Assembly (NCBI GenBank): GCA_037833965.1
Contig: AP031356.1
Location: 24,822,501-24,886,500, forward strand
Length of the DNA stretch: 64,000 nucleotides
Reading direction: 5' to 3'
Source of the DNA: Marchantia polymorpha subsp. ruderalis
Taxonomy: Eukaryota > Streptophyta > Marchantiopsida > Marchantiales > Marchantiaceae
Positions 13,600-23,570 of this stretch are shown piece by piece. The translations under genes and the position numbers were made by a program. Positions within the stretch are counted from its first letter, which is position 1. Each line of letters starts with the position of its first letter. The notes under the pieces were generated by a model. It saw nothing but the letters and a program-made list of their open reading frames with translations. It did no database searches and had not been told where the DNA came from.

Positions 13600-15065
13600 T
13601 ACTTCAGCTAATGAACGTAATCCAATAAAATCTCTTTGCTTTTCAAACTTATGGCGCTATAGAATCTTTGTGAGAAGGTACGTCGGATTGTCATATGTAT
13701 GTATGTAATCAAGTCAAATTTTTCCCCCTAAAACTTTTCTCTCACAAAGTGATGCTTGGCCTCAATTGTTTTGTCTTTGCGTGAAAAATAGTATTGTGAG
13801 TGAGTTTTATTGCATCTTGATTGTCACAAGACAAATCTAAATCGGCCAAGGTTGAAGTGTTGGCGTGCTTCAAGTAATCTTGTATTATAAAGTCTTGACA
13901 TACAATGAGAATACAATGAGTATTGATTTAGAGCCATATCATCAACTGTCGCATGTAATAACATCTTTAGCTGCTTCGAACAAAGCCTTGTACTTAAAGA
14001 CTGTTGTACTGTTCAAAACGGTAGATTGATGCTTCAAAGACTGATAGATGGAATCATCAGTCAGCTTGAATAAGCAAGAACCAACAAATCGGCGGATGTT
14101 GCAGCAACTCAAGTATTCAGCGTCTGAAAATTCGTGAAAATGCGTTGAACTTTGGCGCTTGTAGAACATGTCAAAGTCTTGAGTGAAGTTGATGTACCAT
14201 AGATCATGATAAACAAAATTTGAGTGACCTATTGAGATGAATGCATGTATGGATTACCACATCAATTGCATATGACAAATCTTAACTAGTATGACATAAG
14301 AAGATTAGTTCTACTACAATATGATAGTAAGCCGAGACGTTGATTCACGGTTACTAGTTTGAGCTTCAAGGATGTGAACTACAGGAAGAAGCACAAACTC
14401 AGACATAGAAGAATCAAGTTTGCATTTGTTAAGGAGTTGTATATTGTAGTTGATGAAGAAACAGATTAGTTCAATTGTGAGATAGAAATCCACACCAAGA
14501 TAACCGAAGACGGGTACAATATCTTTCATCTTGTAATTGTAATGAAGTTGAGGCTCAATTTTGACAATTTTGTCAGGACTGCTACAAGTAGTGTAGGAGT
14601 AGGAGTAAATTATTGACATACAATAGAAGCATTGTAATAGTGCCGCCTTCACAGAGTAAGTACATGTTGGGATCAAGTTGACTTCGATTTCAACCAATAG
14701 ACAAGAGATGTTTGAAGATTTTTTCATATCATTAACTCGAAGACTACTTCCGTACATAAATTGATTAAGAATATTTGTTAAGAATATATGTATCCATTGC
14801 CTTTGATCTCTAAACCAAGAGCTTGATTCATGTAAATAAGCTCTGCATCTTTCCATTAAAAAACACGATAACTATATCCATATGATATAATTCTCATCCA
14901 AGTGCTACTAAGAGTGAAATTAATGCATGCAAGAGACAAGCGTTTTTTTATAATCGATGTCAAAATTTTATTGTAAGCCATGTGCAACCAAGCGAGCTTT
15001 CAAGCGCATGGATGTAGGATCTAATTGAGGTTTGACTTTAAAGATCCACTTTGAGGCTAGAGCAT
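13600..15065 (-). pseudogene. Copia reverse transcriptase/RNase H remnant
   Basis: On the minus strand, bases just below 15060 read KWIFKVKPQLDPTS and then LKARLVAHGLQ, the standard copia RT entry motif. Further down, a frame reads FGYLGVDFYLTIE; then FSDAEYLSCCNIRR and, below 13870, CDNQDAIKLTHNTIFHAKTK, which match copia RNase H in order. Stops and frameshifts break every segment, so no product is expected. Confidence 0.8.
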
Positions 15066-16900
15066 GTTTATCTTCTAGGAGTGTCACGATTTTTCAGATG
15101 AGGTTGGTTATTAGAGAGTCAAACTTTTCTTGCTTGTGGATTTTGGAGGGTTTGAGCGACAATTATTTGATAGTTCACTGGTCTCGTAGTTTCAATACTA
15201 TTGATAAAGGTACGTCCTGATATGTGATAATTGTCTCCAAGGAATTGCTGTAGTTCACGACCTACTTGTGTAGAAATTCTCCTGGAATCGTGTGGAGGGT
15301 CCCATAGATTAGTATGAAGAAAGCCAAGCAAGGAACTTCCGCTTGTAGAGTCATCAATTTGTGATTCATGTGTGTAATGATACGTTGAGTATTGCAAGAT
15401 AGTCTAAAATACCAAAATTGCCATCTGAAATAACTACCACCTCTCTAATGATAATCGTGTAGATCCACAAAACTTCCAAATATATGATCAAAGAATATAA
15501 CATATTTTTGGTAGTAACAATGCAAAGAGCTAATAGGTCTCAACATCTTTATGATTTGGATTCATCATCGTAGCACACATCATTTTGGCTTGGATTGAAG
15601 CTTACTCCGCTTATCAGAGGAAATATGAACATATGCAGTGCATCCGATTACTTTGAATTCTGTAATGATGTAGATGAAGGATCATATAATTTTTCATATG
15701 ACGTAGTGAAAATGAATGCACGGTTTGCAAAACAATTTAGCAAAGAATTAACTACTCACACATACTTCATTTAGACATCAGCAGGAAATTTATAAATATT
15801 GAAAATACAACAATTTGCTTCAAATAGACTCAGATTCTTAATGTCGTTTTTGTGGTTGCTCGCTGCTGTATTTAGTTGCCGAACAATTTCATTTTGTCAA
15901 CTTTTAGCTTCCTAGCTTTTAAAATCCTCATGGTGTTATTCAATCCTCAGGATGAATTAGAAGAGACGAAATTAATGATGACCAATTGTACTTGGTTTGC
16001 CACACTACATCAACTTTATACAAATAAAAATTTTCCACAAGTAAGACAGATTGCTTACAATGATGGAAGAAATCATTTTTTAGGCAAAGAAACCTAACCC
16101 TTTTGTTGGCAATAGTTTTTTGAAATCCTCAAAGAGTTATTCATCCATTCGGTGAATCCGAAGAAACGAGACTAGTGATGACCAATCAACTTTATAGAGA
16201 TAAAAATTTTCGCAAGAAAGATAGATAGCTTAAAGTGATGAAAGATTTCACTTTTTAGGCAAAGAATTCGAACCCAAGTAAATCAGTTATAGTCTTTAAT
16301 GAAGGGCAAAAGGTACTTGAAGTCAATACTTGCTTTGACGTGACCACACAAATCGATGTGGAAAAGTACCAAAGGTCATGTAGTTTTCTTCTAGCTTCCT
16401 TTATGTTTTCTAGCCTTGTGCTCCTTCGCAAGCACACATGCGATCTTTATCGGCAAGGAAAGGGAAATGGTGAACAAAACACTTAGAGTGCATGTGGTAG
16501 GTTATCTACTATCGAATATGACACAATCTATCGATTCACAGTTAGCCAAGTCATCTTTGCTATTGTCTTGTTCTTGAATAGCAATAGCTTGCACCTTAAC
16601 GAACAGCATGTTGAAGCTCATAAGCAGGAGCGGCAAATTTTGCTCATCAAGATTTTTGATATCACAATCTTGTTTCCATGGATGAAGTTTGCCACAATAG
16701 TTACATTGAGTATTTGATTGAGTTGATCCGTTAGAATTACTCCATCTCAAAAATATTGTGTGACGGTGTGTTGGGAAGACGAACTCGAGATTCACGGCTT
16801 GCGGAAGAACCAAATGACTTACCGCAAAGTCTTTTTCCTTGTGATTGTCAATCCAAGTACCGTCAGTCTACAAGCGCTTCAAGAGATCAATAAAGCCTAG
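15066..16900 (-). pseudogene. Copia gag C-terminus and integrase remnants
   Basis: The frame at 16502-16813 contains CNYCGKLHPWKQDC, a copia gag zinc knuckle in which the histidine is one place off the usual CX2CX4HX4C spacing. The frame at 16255-16437 resembles the pre-integrase/integrase joint (MCLRRSTRLENI, then KLHDLWYFSTSICVV). The remaining bases hold only short decayed frames. Order and strand agree with the RT remnant to the left. Confidence 0.65.
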
Positions 16901-16934
16901 TGGTGAATCGCGAGAAATTCAAGACAAACTAAGT

Positions 16935-16939
16935 CTATG
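16935..16939. repeat. Target-site duplication CTATG (left)
   Basis: CTATG precedes the left gypsy LTR and recurs directly after the right LTR at 22988-22992. A five-base duplication is normal for Ty3-gypsy integration. Confidence 0.93.
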
Positions 16940-17346
16940 TGTAACCATCTTTAGTTAGTTAGAACTAAAGTAGAGGTTACTCTAAATATTGATGTAGATA
17001 CTTTAGTGTGCACTAGTCATAGCTGCCACGTCAGCGATCCGCGCACTTGGTAGGTACATAGTGGATGTGTTAGTTGACAGTGCCACGTCAATAATCCGTG
17101 TGCTTGTAGATAAGGATTGAGTGTGTTAGTTGGGTGCGCCACGTCAGCGATCCGTGTGCTTGTTAGGGTTATCCGCCACGTCATCCATCCACTAGGAGTG
17201 GGATGGATGGTGGGGATTAGATCTTATCACCTTGTACTTGTTGATGAGAGCTATATAAGGAAGAGTAGAACCGTTGTTGGTATCTCTCATCTTCAGAGTT
17301 TACGTTTTATCTTCGAGTGAGCTTCTCTCTAAACCCTAGTGTTACA
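16940..17346 (+). repeat. Gypsy 5' LTR
   Basis: The LTR starts TGTAACC and ends GTGTTACA. It contains four spaced copies of GCCACGTCA (17025, 17082, 17138, 17175), three of them followed by ATCCG and a C/T-rich tail. A TATA box, CTATATAAGG, lies at about 17250, so transcription probably starts near 17280. The ACGT cores are of the kind bound by plant bZIP proteins. Confidence 0.95.
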
Positions 17347-17347
17347 A

Positions 17348-17360
17348 TGGTATCAAAGCG
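17348..17360 (+). other. Gypsy primer-binding site
   Basis: TGGTATCAAAGCG begins one base after the 5' LTR. It matches the usual complement of the initiator methionine tRNA 3' end (TGGTATC...), except for A where many plant elements have G. Confidence 0.85.
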
Positions 17361-17480
17361 ACCTTGCTCTTTCCTTGAGTGTGGATTACCCCTCATGGAA
17401 TAGCAAGTGACTGATGATGGAGTGTAGTCTTGAAAGTGTATAGAGGCTGGCAGAGGTCATTCATCTGCATGTAGAGAGAG

Positions 17481-17729
17481 GTGGAAGGGAAAAATTGTGT
17501 TTTTGCAGATATGCACAGGATTGACAGGAATCCAGTACCGCACTGGCCAATTCCTAACCTATTCGATATTCACCTTCGTTGCATGGAGAAACATCATTTT
17601 TGGATGTACCTTGTGGCTTGTTGGGGTGCAGATTTTATGACTAGAGTGATGGAGTCAAGAGTGCCACTGATTCTTCCAATAGTTATTTATGGAGAGACTT
17701 GGGATTGTACTATATACATTCTATACTGA
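17481..17729 (+). CDS. Leader ORF A of the gypsy element (unknown)
   Basis: This ORF of up to 82 codons, with an internal ATG at 17511, lies between the PBS and gag. I recognise no known family. It is of interest because ORF B just downstream reads like a diverged copy: both share a DRNP/NREP start, a run with Trp and LV, the R-V-x-E-S-x-x-P motif (RVMESRVP here) and an aromatic C-terminus ending ILY/TLY. It may be a remnant of an extra gene or of duplicated leader sequence. Coding status is unproven. Confidence 0.35.
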   Translation: MEGKNCVFADMHRIDRNPVPHWPIPNLFDIHLRCMEKHHFWMYLVACWGADFMTRVMESRVPLILPIVIYGETWDCTIYILY

Positions 17730-17736
17730 TTGTTTC

Positions 17737-17943
17737 ATGGATTTGAATCGCGAACCACCTGTCTCGGTTCGATTCAGCACTTATGTAGAGATTAGAATAG
17801 TATATAGACAGAAGAGGATATGGAGAGATTTTCTTGTGAGGAATTATGGAGAGGAATACTATAGAGTTGTGATAGAGTCACCTGCACCTTTTGTAACTCC
17901 TTTTTTGAGAAGTCACATAGTGATTATACTCACTTTGTATTAG
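17737..17943 (+). CDS. Leader ORF B of the gypsy element (unknown, related to ORF A)
   Basis: The ORF has 68 codons from the ATG at 17737. It carries LNREPPVSVRF, a central WRDFLVRNYGEEYYRVVIES segment and a hydrophobic end HIVIILTLY. It aligns with ORF A over most of its length at low identity. It ends about 18 bases before the gag ATG at 17961. I recognise no domain. Confidence 0.35.
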   Translation: MDLNREPPVSVRFSTYVEIRIVYRQKRIWRDFLVRNYGEEYYRVVIESPAPFVTPFLRSHIVIILTLY

Positions 17944-17960
17944 AGGTAGTGTGAGAAAGC

Positions 17961-19079
17961 ATGAAGACATCAATTGATATGGGTGATGTTCTCAATGCAA
18001 TCATGGCGGAGATGAAGGAGTTGAGAAAAGCGATAGTAGATGGGCATACCAAGCAGCAAGCCATGGAAGATAAAATCTTCGCATTGGAGAGTGAGAAAGT
18101 AGAGAGAGAGAGAGTTGGAGAGATGGAAGTTGAACCTCAAGTTCAAGTTTCCCAAGTTCAGCCAGAACCAACTCCTATTGATGCAACAGAAGCAAATAGG
18201 AAACGTGTTCAAGAGCTTGAAGATCAAGCAAATCTTTTGCTTCGAATGGGAAAATCCTGTAAGGTGGAAGCTTACAAAGGGAGTAGAGCAATGGGAGTGT
18301 TAGAAGGATGGATTATGAGGATGAATATTCATTTATCCCATTTTCATGTTTCTGATTATATTGCAGGAATGTTCATGAGATCTTTCTTACGGATAAGGCT
18401 CTCACATGGTACACAACATGGGAGAGAATGCTTACAGAACGAGTTGCTACCATTTCGTGGAGTGGAATGCAGGAAGGACTTCTGCAAAATTTTCAAGCGG
18501 TGGATTCTCTTCAAACTGCAAGAATGAAGTTGTAGGATCTGAAGCAGAAAGGAGGTATTCATGAGTACATTGAAGAATTTTGTGATCTTCAAGTATCTAT
18601 CATGGATATGAGTGGAGCTGAAGCCTTGGACGTGTTCAAACGAGGCTTGAAGAATCGAATTCAAAAGGAGGTGATGGTAAGCAATCCATCTACTGTGAAT
18701 GAAGCAATCGCAATTGCTCAACGAATTTCGCGTGCTTTTGGTGTCACACACGGTGAACCAGTGAGCAATTTTCGAGATCCATCTGGTCCAACACCGATGG
18801 AGTTGGTAAATCTTCGACGTAGAGAAGGTTGGTGCACCAACAAGAGTACCACCACCAAGATTTGGAGGTGAGATTAGACGACCAGGAGTTCCAAATTTGC
18901 AGGAAGGTTATGCAAAGAATGGAATGGTTCGAGGAGGAGCTGGAGTTCGTGACAATCGCCAATGCTATGCATGTGGACGAATGGGTCACATAGCCAAGTT
19001 TTGTCGAGTTCGGCCGACACAACAAGGAGGACGGCTCATGCAGCGACACCCGTTCAACAATATGGAGGGGATAGAGTAA
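17961..19079 (+). pseudogene. Gypsy gag, frameshifted
   Basis: The gag begins at ATG 17961 with a charged, coiled-coil-like N-terminus (EMKELRKAIVDGHTKQQAME). The frame shifts at about 18366; the gag-like reading continues in another frame (ALTWYTTWERM). A stop follows at about 18534. The C-terminal half continues at about 18602 (EALDVFKRGLKNRIQKEV) and the nucleic-acid-binding zinc knuckle CYACGRMGHIAKFC is at about 18961, in a different frame again. No intact capsid protein can be made from this copy. Confidence 0.85.
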
Positions 19080-20415
19080 GAAGAGGTGGAGGAAGCAGTT
19101 TCGGGAAACGAAGATCACCAGTAATCTTCCCTCGCGGCCTTACTGGTTCTACAAAGCGAAGAAAAGGCGAGGTTGGAAGAAGGCAATGGTTGGGAGCTCA
19201 TGGAAGGGATAAGAAGCAAGCTCAACTCATTGTCACTGATGGTTTCATGGAAGAACACAAGGTGAGAATTTTGATTGATCCTGGAGCAACTAAGAATTTT
19301 CTATCAAGGAGTGTTACTATGAAGTTAGGTTTGATGTTGATGAAGGACGTGAGTGAAGAAGTTGAATTGCCAAACGGGCAAACTTAAGTGATAGAAACAC
19401 TACCACGGAGAGTAGAATTATCCATAGGTAGATACAAGGAGAGCATTGAATGAAGAGTAATTCGTTTAGCTCGATATGATGTCATCCTTGGAATGCCATG
19501 GATGGAACAATATAATCCGAAGGTAGATTGGAGAAGAAAAGTGATTACAAGTAGTGGATGGAAGATCTATGGAGATAGAATTAGATCTCAGAATAGTAAT
19601 TTATCCCTCTTTGTGATGGGTACAGCATCCATTTCTAGAGATGATGTATGTTTTCTTGGACTTATAAGAGATATTGGATCCACGGACAAACCTTACATCT
19701 CGGAGTCCTTGAACGACATTTTTATGGAGTATAAAGATGTTTTTCCAGATGATCTACCTGCAGGATTACCACCAAAGAGGCGAGTAGATCACAAGATTGA
19801 GGTGATACCTGGAAGTACACCAACTTGCAAAGCTCCATATCGTTTGGCTCCAAACGAATTGGAAGAATGCAAAGCTCAAGTGGAGGAGATGTTGAACAAG
19901 GGATTCATTCAACCAAATGTTTCACCTTATGGAGCTCCAGTACTCTTTGTGAAAAAGAATGATGGATCCATGAGACTATGTATCGATTATCGCGGGTTGA
20001 ATCAACAAACGGTGAAAAACAAATATCCATTACCTCGTATGGATGATTTGTTTGATCTACTTCAAGGAGCGAAGTACTTCACCAAGCTAGATTTGAGAAG
20101 CGGCTACAATCAAATTCGAATTGCAGATGAAGATGTTCACAATACAACTTTTCGTACTAGGTATGGACACTTTGAGTATCTGGTGATGCCTTTTGGTCTC
20201 ACTAATGCACCAGCTACATTCATGGGATTGATGAACGATATCTTTCGCCCTTATCTAGATAAATCTGTCATTGTTTTTCTGGAGATATATTGGTGTATAG
20301 CAAAACTTTGAGTGATCATAGAAGTCATTTACGAGAGGTACTTTAAGTTTTAAGAGACAATCAATTGTATGCCAAAGCTTCAAAATGTGAATTTGGCAAG
20401 TGAGAAGTAGATTAC
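19080..20415 (+). pseudogene. Gypsy protease and reverse transcriptase, interrupted
   Basis: The protease region reads VRILIDPGATKNFLS at about 19262; the family active site is usually D-S/T-G, so DPG is a change at a key place. A stop at about 19385 and another at about 19452 follow, then the ORF 19493-20311 with RT motifs: [45 protein letters not shown] and [14 protein letters not shown]. The frame is lost exactly at the catalytic YLDD motif: one base is missing at about 20282. Further stops at about 20343 and 20401 precede the next open frame. Confidence 0.9.
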
Positions 20416-22554
20416 TTGGGTCATAGAGTTACAGCTACAGGAATCCAAGTGATGAGTGAGAAGATAGATGCTATTCAGAAATGGATAGCACCTGATGATC
20501 AAACTCAATTGAAGAGTTTTCTAGGACTCACTGGATTCTATCGTAGATTTGTGAAAGGTTTTGCTCGACTAGCTCAAGCCTTGACTTCCATGTTAGGGAA
20601 AGATCAAAAGTGGAGATGGGGAACAGCTCAAGAGTTAGCTTTTCAAGCATTGAAAGATGCTTTGTTACACGCACCTATTCTCAAGTGGTATGATCCTAAC
20701 CGTTCTATCAAGTTGGCCACTGACGCATCAGATACAACAGTAGGTGGCATACTTCAACAAGAATGGGAGGATGGATGGCATCCAGTTGCTTTCTATTCTC
20801 GAAAGTTGGTGGCGGCGGAACAAAATTATCACACGACAGAACGGGAGGAGTTAGCCATCGTGTTGGCAACCAAACATTGGAAGCATTACTTGGGTGATAA
20901 AGAGTTTGTGGTGGAGACTGATCATAAACCATTGGTTTTTTTGGAAACTCAGAAGGATCTGTCCAAACGACAAATTCGATGGGCAGAGTGGCGTCAACGC
21001 TTCAACATGAAGATTGTGTACGTGGAGGGAAAGAAGCAACTTGCTGATGCTCTCACACGCATGCCTTGTTTGAATCATGTTGCAGAAGTGAAAATTCAGG
21101 CGGATTGGTGGAGCAAGATGTCACAAGCCACAAAGGAGTATGAAGACATCACTCGGGCACTACAAACTGGAAAGGCAGAGAAATCTCGAGGTTTGGCGTT
21201 TTACAATCAGCGTATATGGATTCCACAAGATCACGATTTGCGCACAATGATTTTGGCAGAAAGTCATGATACAGCCATTGCAGGTCATGTGGGAGTGGAG
21301 AAAACCGTGGAGAGTATACAACGAGTATACTATTGGCCCAAAATACGTGAGGATGTGGAGTTTTATGTTCGAAGTTGTGTTGCTTGTCAACAAAACAAGG
21401 CAAGTAATCAAAAACCAGCGGGTTTATTACAGCCTCTTCCTATTCCCGAACAACGGTGGGAACATGTCACCATGGATCTTGTATGTGAGTTACCAAAGAC
21501 TTCGTTAGGACCTGATTCAGTGGTAGTTTTTGTGGACAAATTGAGCCAGATGATTCACATCAGGCCAACCACAAAAACAGTAACAGCTCCACAACTAGCT
21601 CAATTGTATCTAGATGCAGTTTTTGTGAATCATGGCTTAAGCAAAGTGTTAATCACGGATAGAGGTACTCACTTCACTAGTTTATTTTGGAAAACTTTGT
21701 TTAGTTTTTTCAAAACAAAACTAGCAATGTCAACGGCCTATCACCCTCAAACTGATGGACAAACTGAGAGGGCAAATAGAACCATAGAGGATATGCTACG
21801 AGCATTCACATTAGAAGAGCAAGAAGAGTGGGACAACCTTTTGCCACTTGTGGAATTTGCATATAACAATTCTGTTAATGCATCCACAAAAGTGTCTCCA
21901 TTTTTTCTTATGTATGGAGCTCATCCTATAACTCCTTCAAGTTTGATGAGACTTCCCAAAGGATATGAGTTTTCGATCAAAGTTGCAGCAGTCAACGAAT
22001 TCGTGGAGCATATTCACCGAGGACTACATCAGGCCAAGGAGAAGTTGGTGATAGCTCAAAATCGGCAAAAGGAGCATGCCGATGCTCATCGTAGAGAAGT
22101 GATTTTTGAGGTTGGCGATCATGTTTGGTTATCCACAACGAATTTGTCTCTTGTAGGAACACCAAAGTTAAACCCTAGGTTCATTGGTCCATTTTTGGTT
22201 TTGAAGCGTGTTGGTGAAATGTCATACAAGTTGGAACTTCCGTCACATATGAAAATACATCTAGTATTTCATGTGTCACGATTGCGAAAACATGTACCAC
22301 GACCAAAACAATTCACCAACCAACCAGCACCACCTCCTCTTCCAACCTTGATAGCAGATCATGAGGAGTTTGAGGTAGAAAAGATACTCAAGAAACGTAT
22401 TCGAGGTCATAAATATTCCAAAGTAGAGTATTTGATTCAATGGAAAGGCTATCCATCGTATGAATCAACTTGGGAACCAGCTAAAAATTTAGCAAATGCA
22501 CCTTTGATAGTTCAGGAGTTTGAACGTATGTGCAACGAGGACGTTGCATCTTAA
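20416..22554 (+). pseudogene. Gypsy RNase H, integrase and chromodomain segment
   Basis: An uninterrupted 712-codon frame continues the pol polyprotein. It carries the end of RT ([16 protein letters not shown]), RNase H ([47 protein letters not shown]), the integrase zinc-binding H2C2 segment ([24 protein letters not shown]), the catalytic core with D (MDLVCEL), D (LITDRG) and E ([10 protein letters not shown]), and the C-terminal chromodomain ([19 protein letters not shown]). It is labelled a pseudogene because the upstream half of the polyprotein is broken, although this half is open throughout. Confidence 0.95.
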
Positions 22555-22567
22555 AAGAAGGGAGGTT
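22553..22567 (+). other. Gypsy polypurine tract
   Basis: AAAAGAAGGGAGG sits immediately before the 3' LTR and overlaps the pol stop codon. It is in the expected place for plus-strand priming. Confidence 0.85.
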
Positions 22568-22987
22568 TGTAATCATCTTTAGTTAGTTAGAACTAAAGTA
22601 GATGTTACTCTAAATATTGATGTAGATACTTTAGTGTGCACTAGTCATAGCTGCCACGTCAGCGATCCGCGCACTTGGTAGGTACAGAGTGGATGTGTTA
22701 GTTGACAGTGCCATGTCAGCAATCCGTGTGCTTGTAGGTAAGGATTGATTGTGTTAGTTAGTGTGTTAGTTGGGTGCGCCACGTCAGCGATCCGTGTGCT
22801 TGTTAGGGTTATCCGCCACGTCATCCATCCACTATGAGTGGGATGGATGGTAGGGATTAGATCTTATCACCTTGTACTTGTTGGTGAGAGCTATATAAGG
22901 AAGAGGAGAACCATTGTTGGTATTTCTCATCTTCAGAGTTTACGTTTCTATCTTCGAGTGAGCTTCTCTCTAAACCCTAGTGTTACA
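22568..22987 (+). repeat. Gypsy 3' LTR
   Basis: It matches the 5' LTR throughout, with about 14 substitutions. It has a 12-base duplication near GTGTTAGTTAGT that the 5' copy lacks. The second of the four GCCACGTCA sites is changed to GCCATGTCA here. Target duplication CTATG follows at 22988-22992. Confidence 0.95.
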
Positions 22988-22992
22988 CTATG

Positions 22993-23450
22993 ATAGATCT
23001 AGCACCTTAAATGTATAGTTAATAAGATTAATAGCGATGAGTTGCGTTTTGTGCATTTGAATGATCTAAATATAGACATTAACTTTGATAAAAGCACAAA
23101 GCTTGAGAATAACTAGTCTCTTGGTTAGCATAAGTCACCGTTGGGCATTATTAGAGTGAGAGAGAAAATGTAGACAAGTACATACTTTAGAAAAATTGTA
23201 TTCATATACAGCAATAGGGAAAAAAATCAAGTGATACACTAGCCTAGATTATTGCAATGACCTTGATTTGTCGGCGCCATTCAACAGCACTTCCAAGGAT
23301 AGCCGAATAAAAAATAGTGCATTCATAGACTGCTTTGTTCCTTAGCACCGTCTTCAACTGTACAGACCAATTCATGTAGTTGAATCGTCATGTTAGCTTC
23401 TCATCGGGGCGTAATGTGAAAGCGCAATTATTTTCTTCCATGACGGCTGA
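22993..23450 (-). pseudogene. Copia gag N-terminus remnant
   Basis: On the minus strand from about 23445 a frame opens MEENNCAFTLRPDEKL, then FNYMNWSVQLKTVLRNKAVYE after a stop. The N-Y-x-x-W-S spacing and the LxxK run are typical of copia gag (UBN2 family). Later segments are full of stops. It joins the left half of the same relic across the gypsy insertion. Confidence 0.7.
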
Positions 23451-23557
23451 AAGTGACTCACTATCTAATGAAATTCTGTGAAGCAACTACTCGTGGAGTA
23501 GCAAGAAAATTTGTGATTACTAACACAAATCATTAATCTTCCAAAAATTAAAAAAAA

Positions 23558-23569
23558 ACTCCGATACCA
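23558..23569 (-). other. Copia relic primer-binding site
   Basis: The plus strand ACTCCGATACCA reads TGGTATCGGAGT on the minus strand, the methionine-tRNA type PBS. TGTTATAAC adjoining on the right is a plausible 5' LTR end. Confidence 0.6.
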
Positions 23570-23570
23570 T

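Larger units (their letters stand above)
16940..22987 (+). mobile_element. Ty3-gypsy chromovirus retrotransposon, both LTRs present
   Basis: The 6048-bp element has LTRs of 407 and 420 bp starting TGTAA and ending TTACA, flanked by CTATG. Inside, in order: PBS, a leader with two related small ORFs, gag with zinc knuckle, protease, reverse transcriptase, RNase H, integrase, C-terminal chromodomain and a polypurine tract. The chromodomain places it among the chromoviruses, whose members use it for targeting to chromatin. Several stops and frameshifts (for example about 18366, 18534, 19385 and 20282) make it non-autonomous. Between the LTRs I count about 14 substitutions and two indels by eye, roughly 3.5 percent, so the insertion is fairly old but much younger than the copia relic it sits in. 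Confidence 0.96.
13600..23570 (-). mobile_element. Degenerate Ty1-copia element, split by a gypsy insertion
   Basis: Read on the minus strand, decayed pieces appear in the order expected of a Ty1-copia element: PBS at 23558-23569, gag N-terminal part (about 23445 down to 22990), then after the gypsy insertion the gag zinc knuckle (about 16690), a pre-integrase-like segment (about 16430-16255), reverse transcriptase from about 15060, and RNase H to about 13600. All pieces carry many stops and frameshifts. The 5' LTR should start at 23570 going right (TGTTATAAC), but I could not match it to a 3' LTR on the left, so the outer boundaries are uncertain. Without the gypsy insert the relic would be about 4 kb. 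Confidence 0.8.

Noticed and set aside
20708-21411. Antisense ORFs inside the gypsy pol region
   Set aside because: They are shadows of the RNase H/integrase frame.
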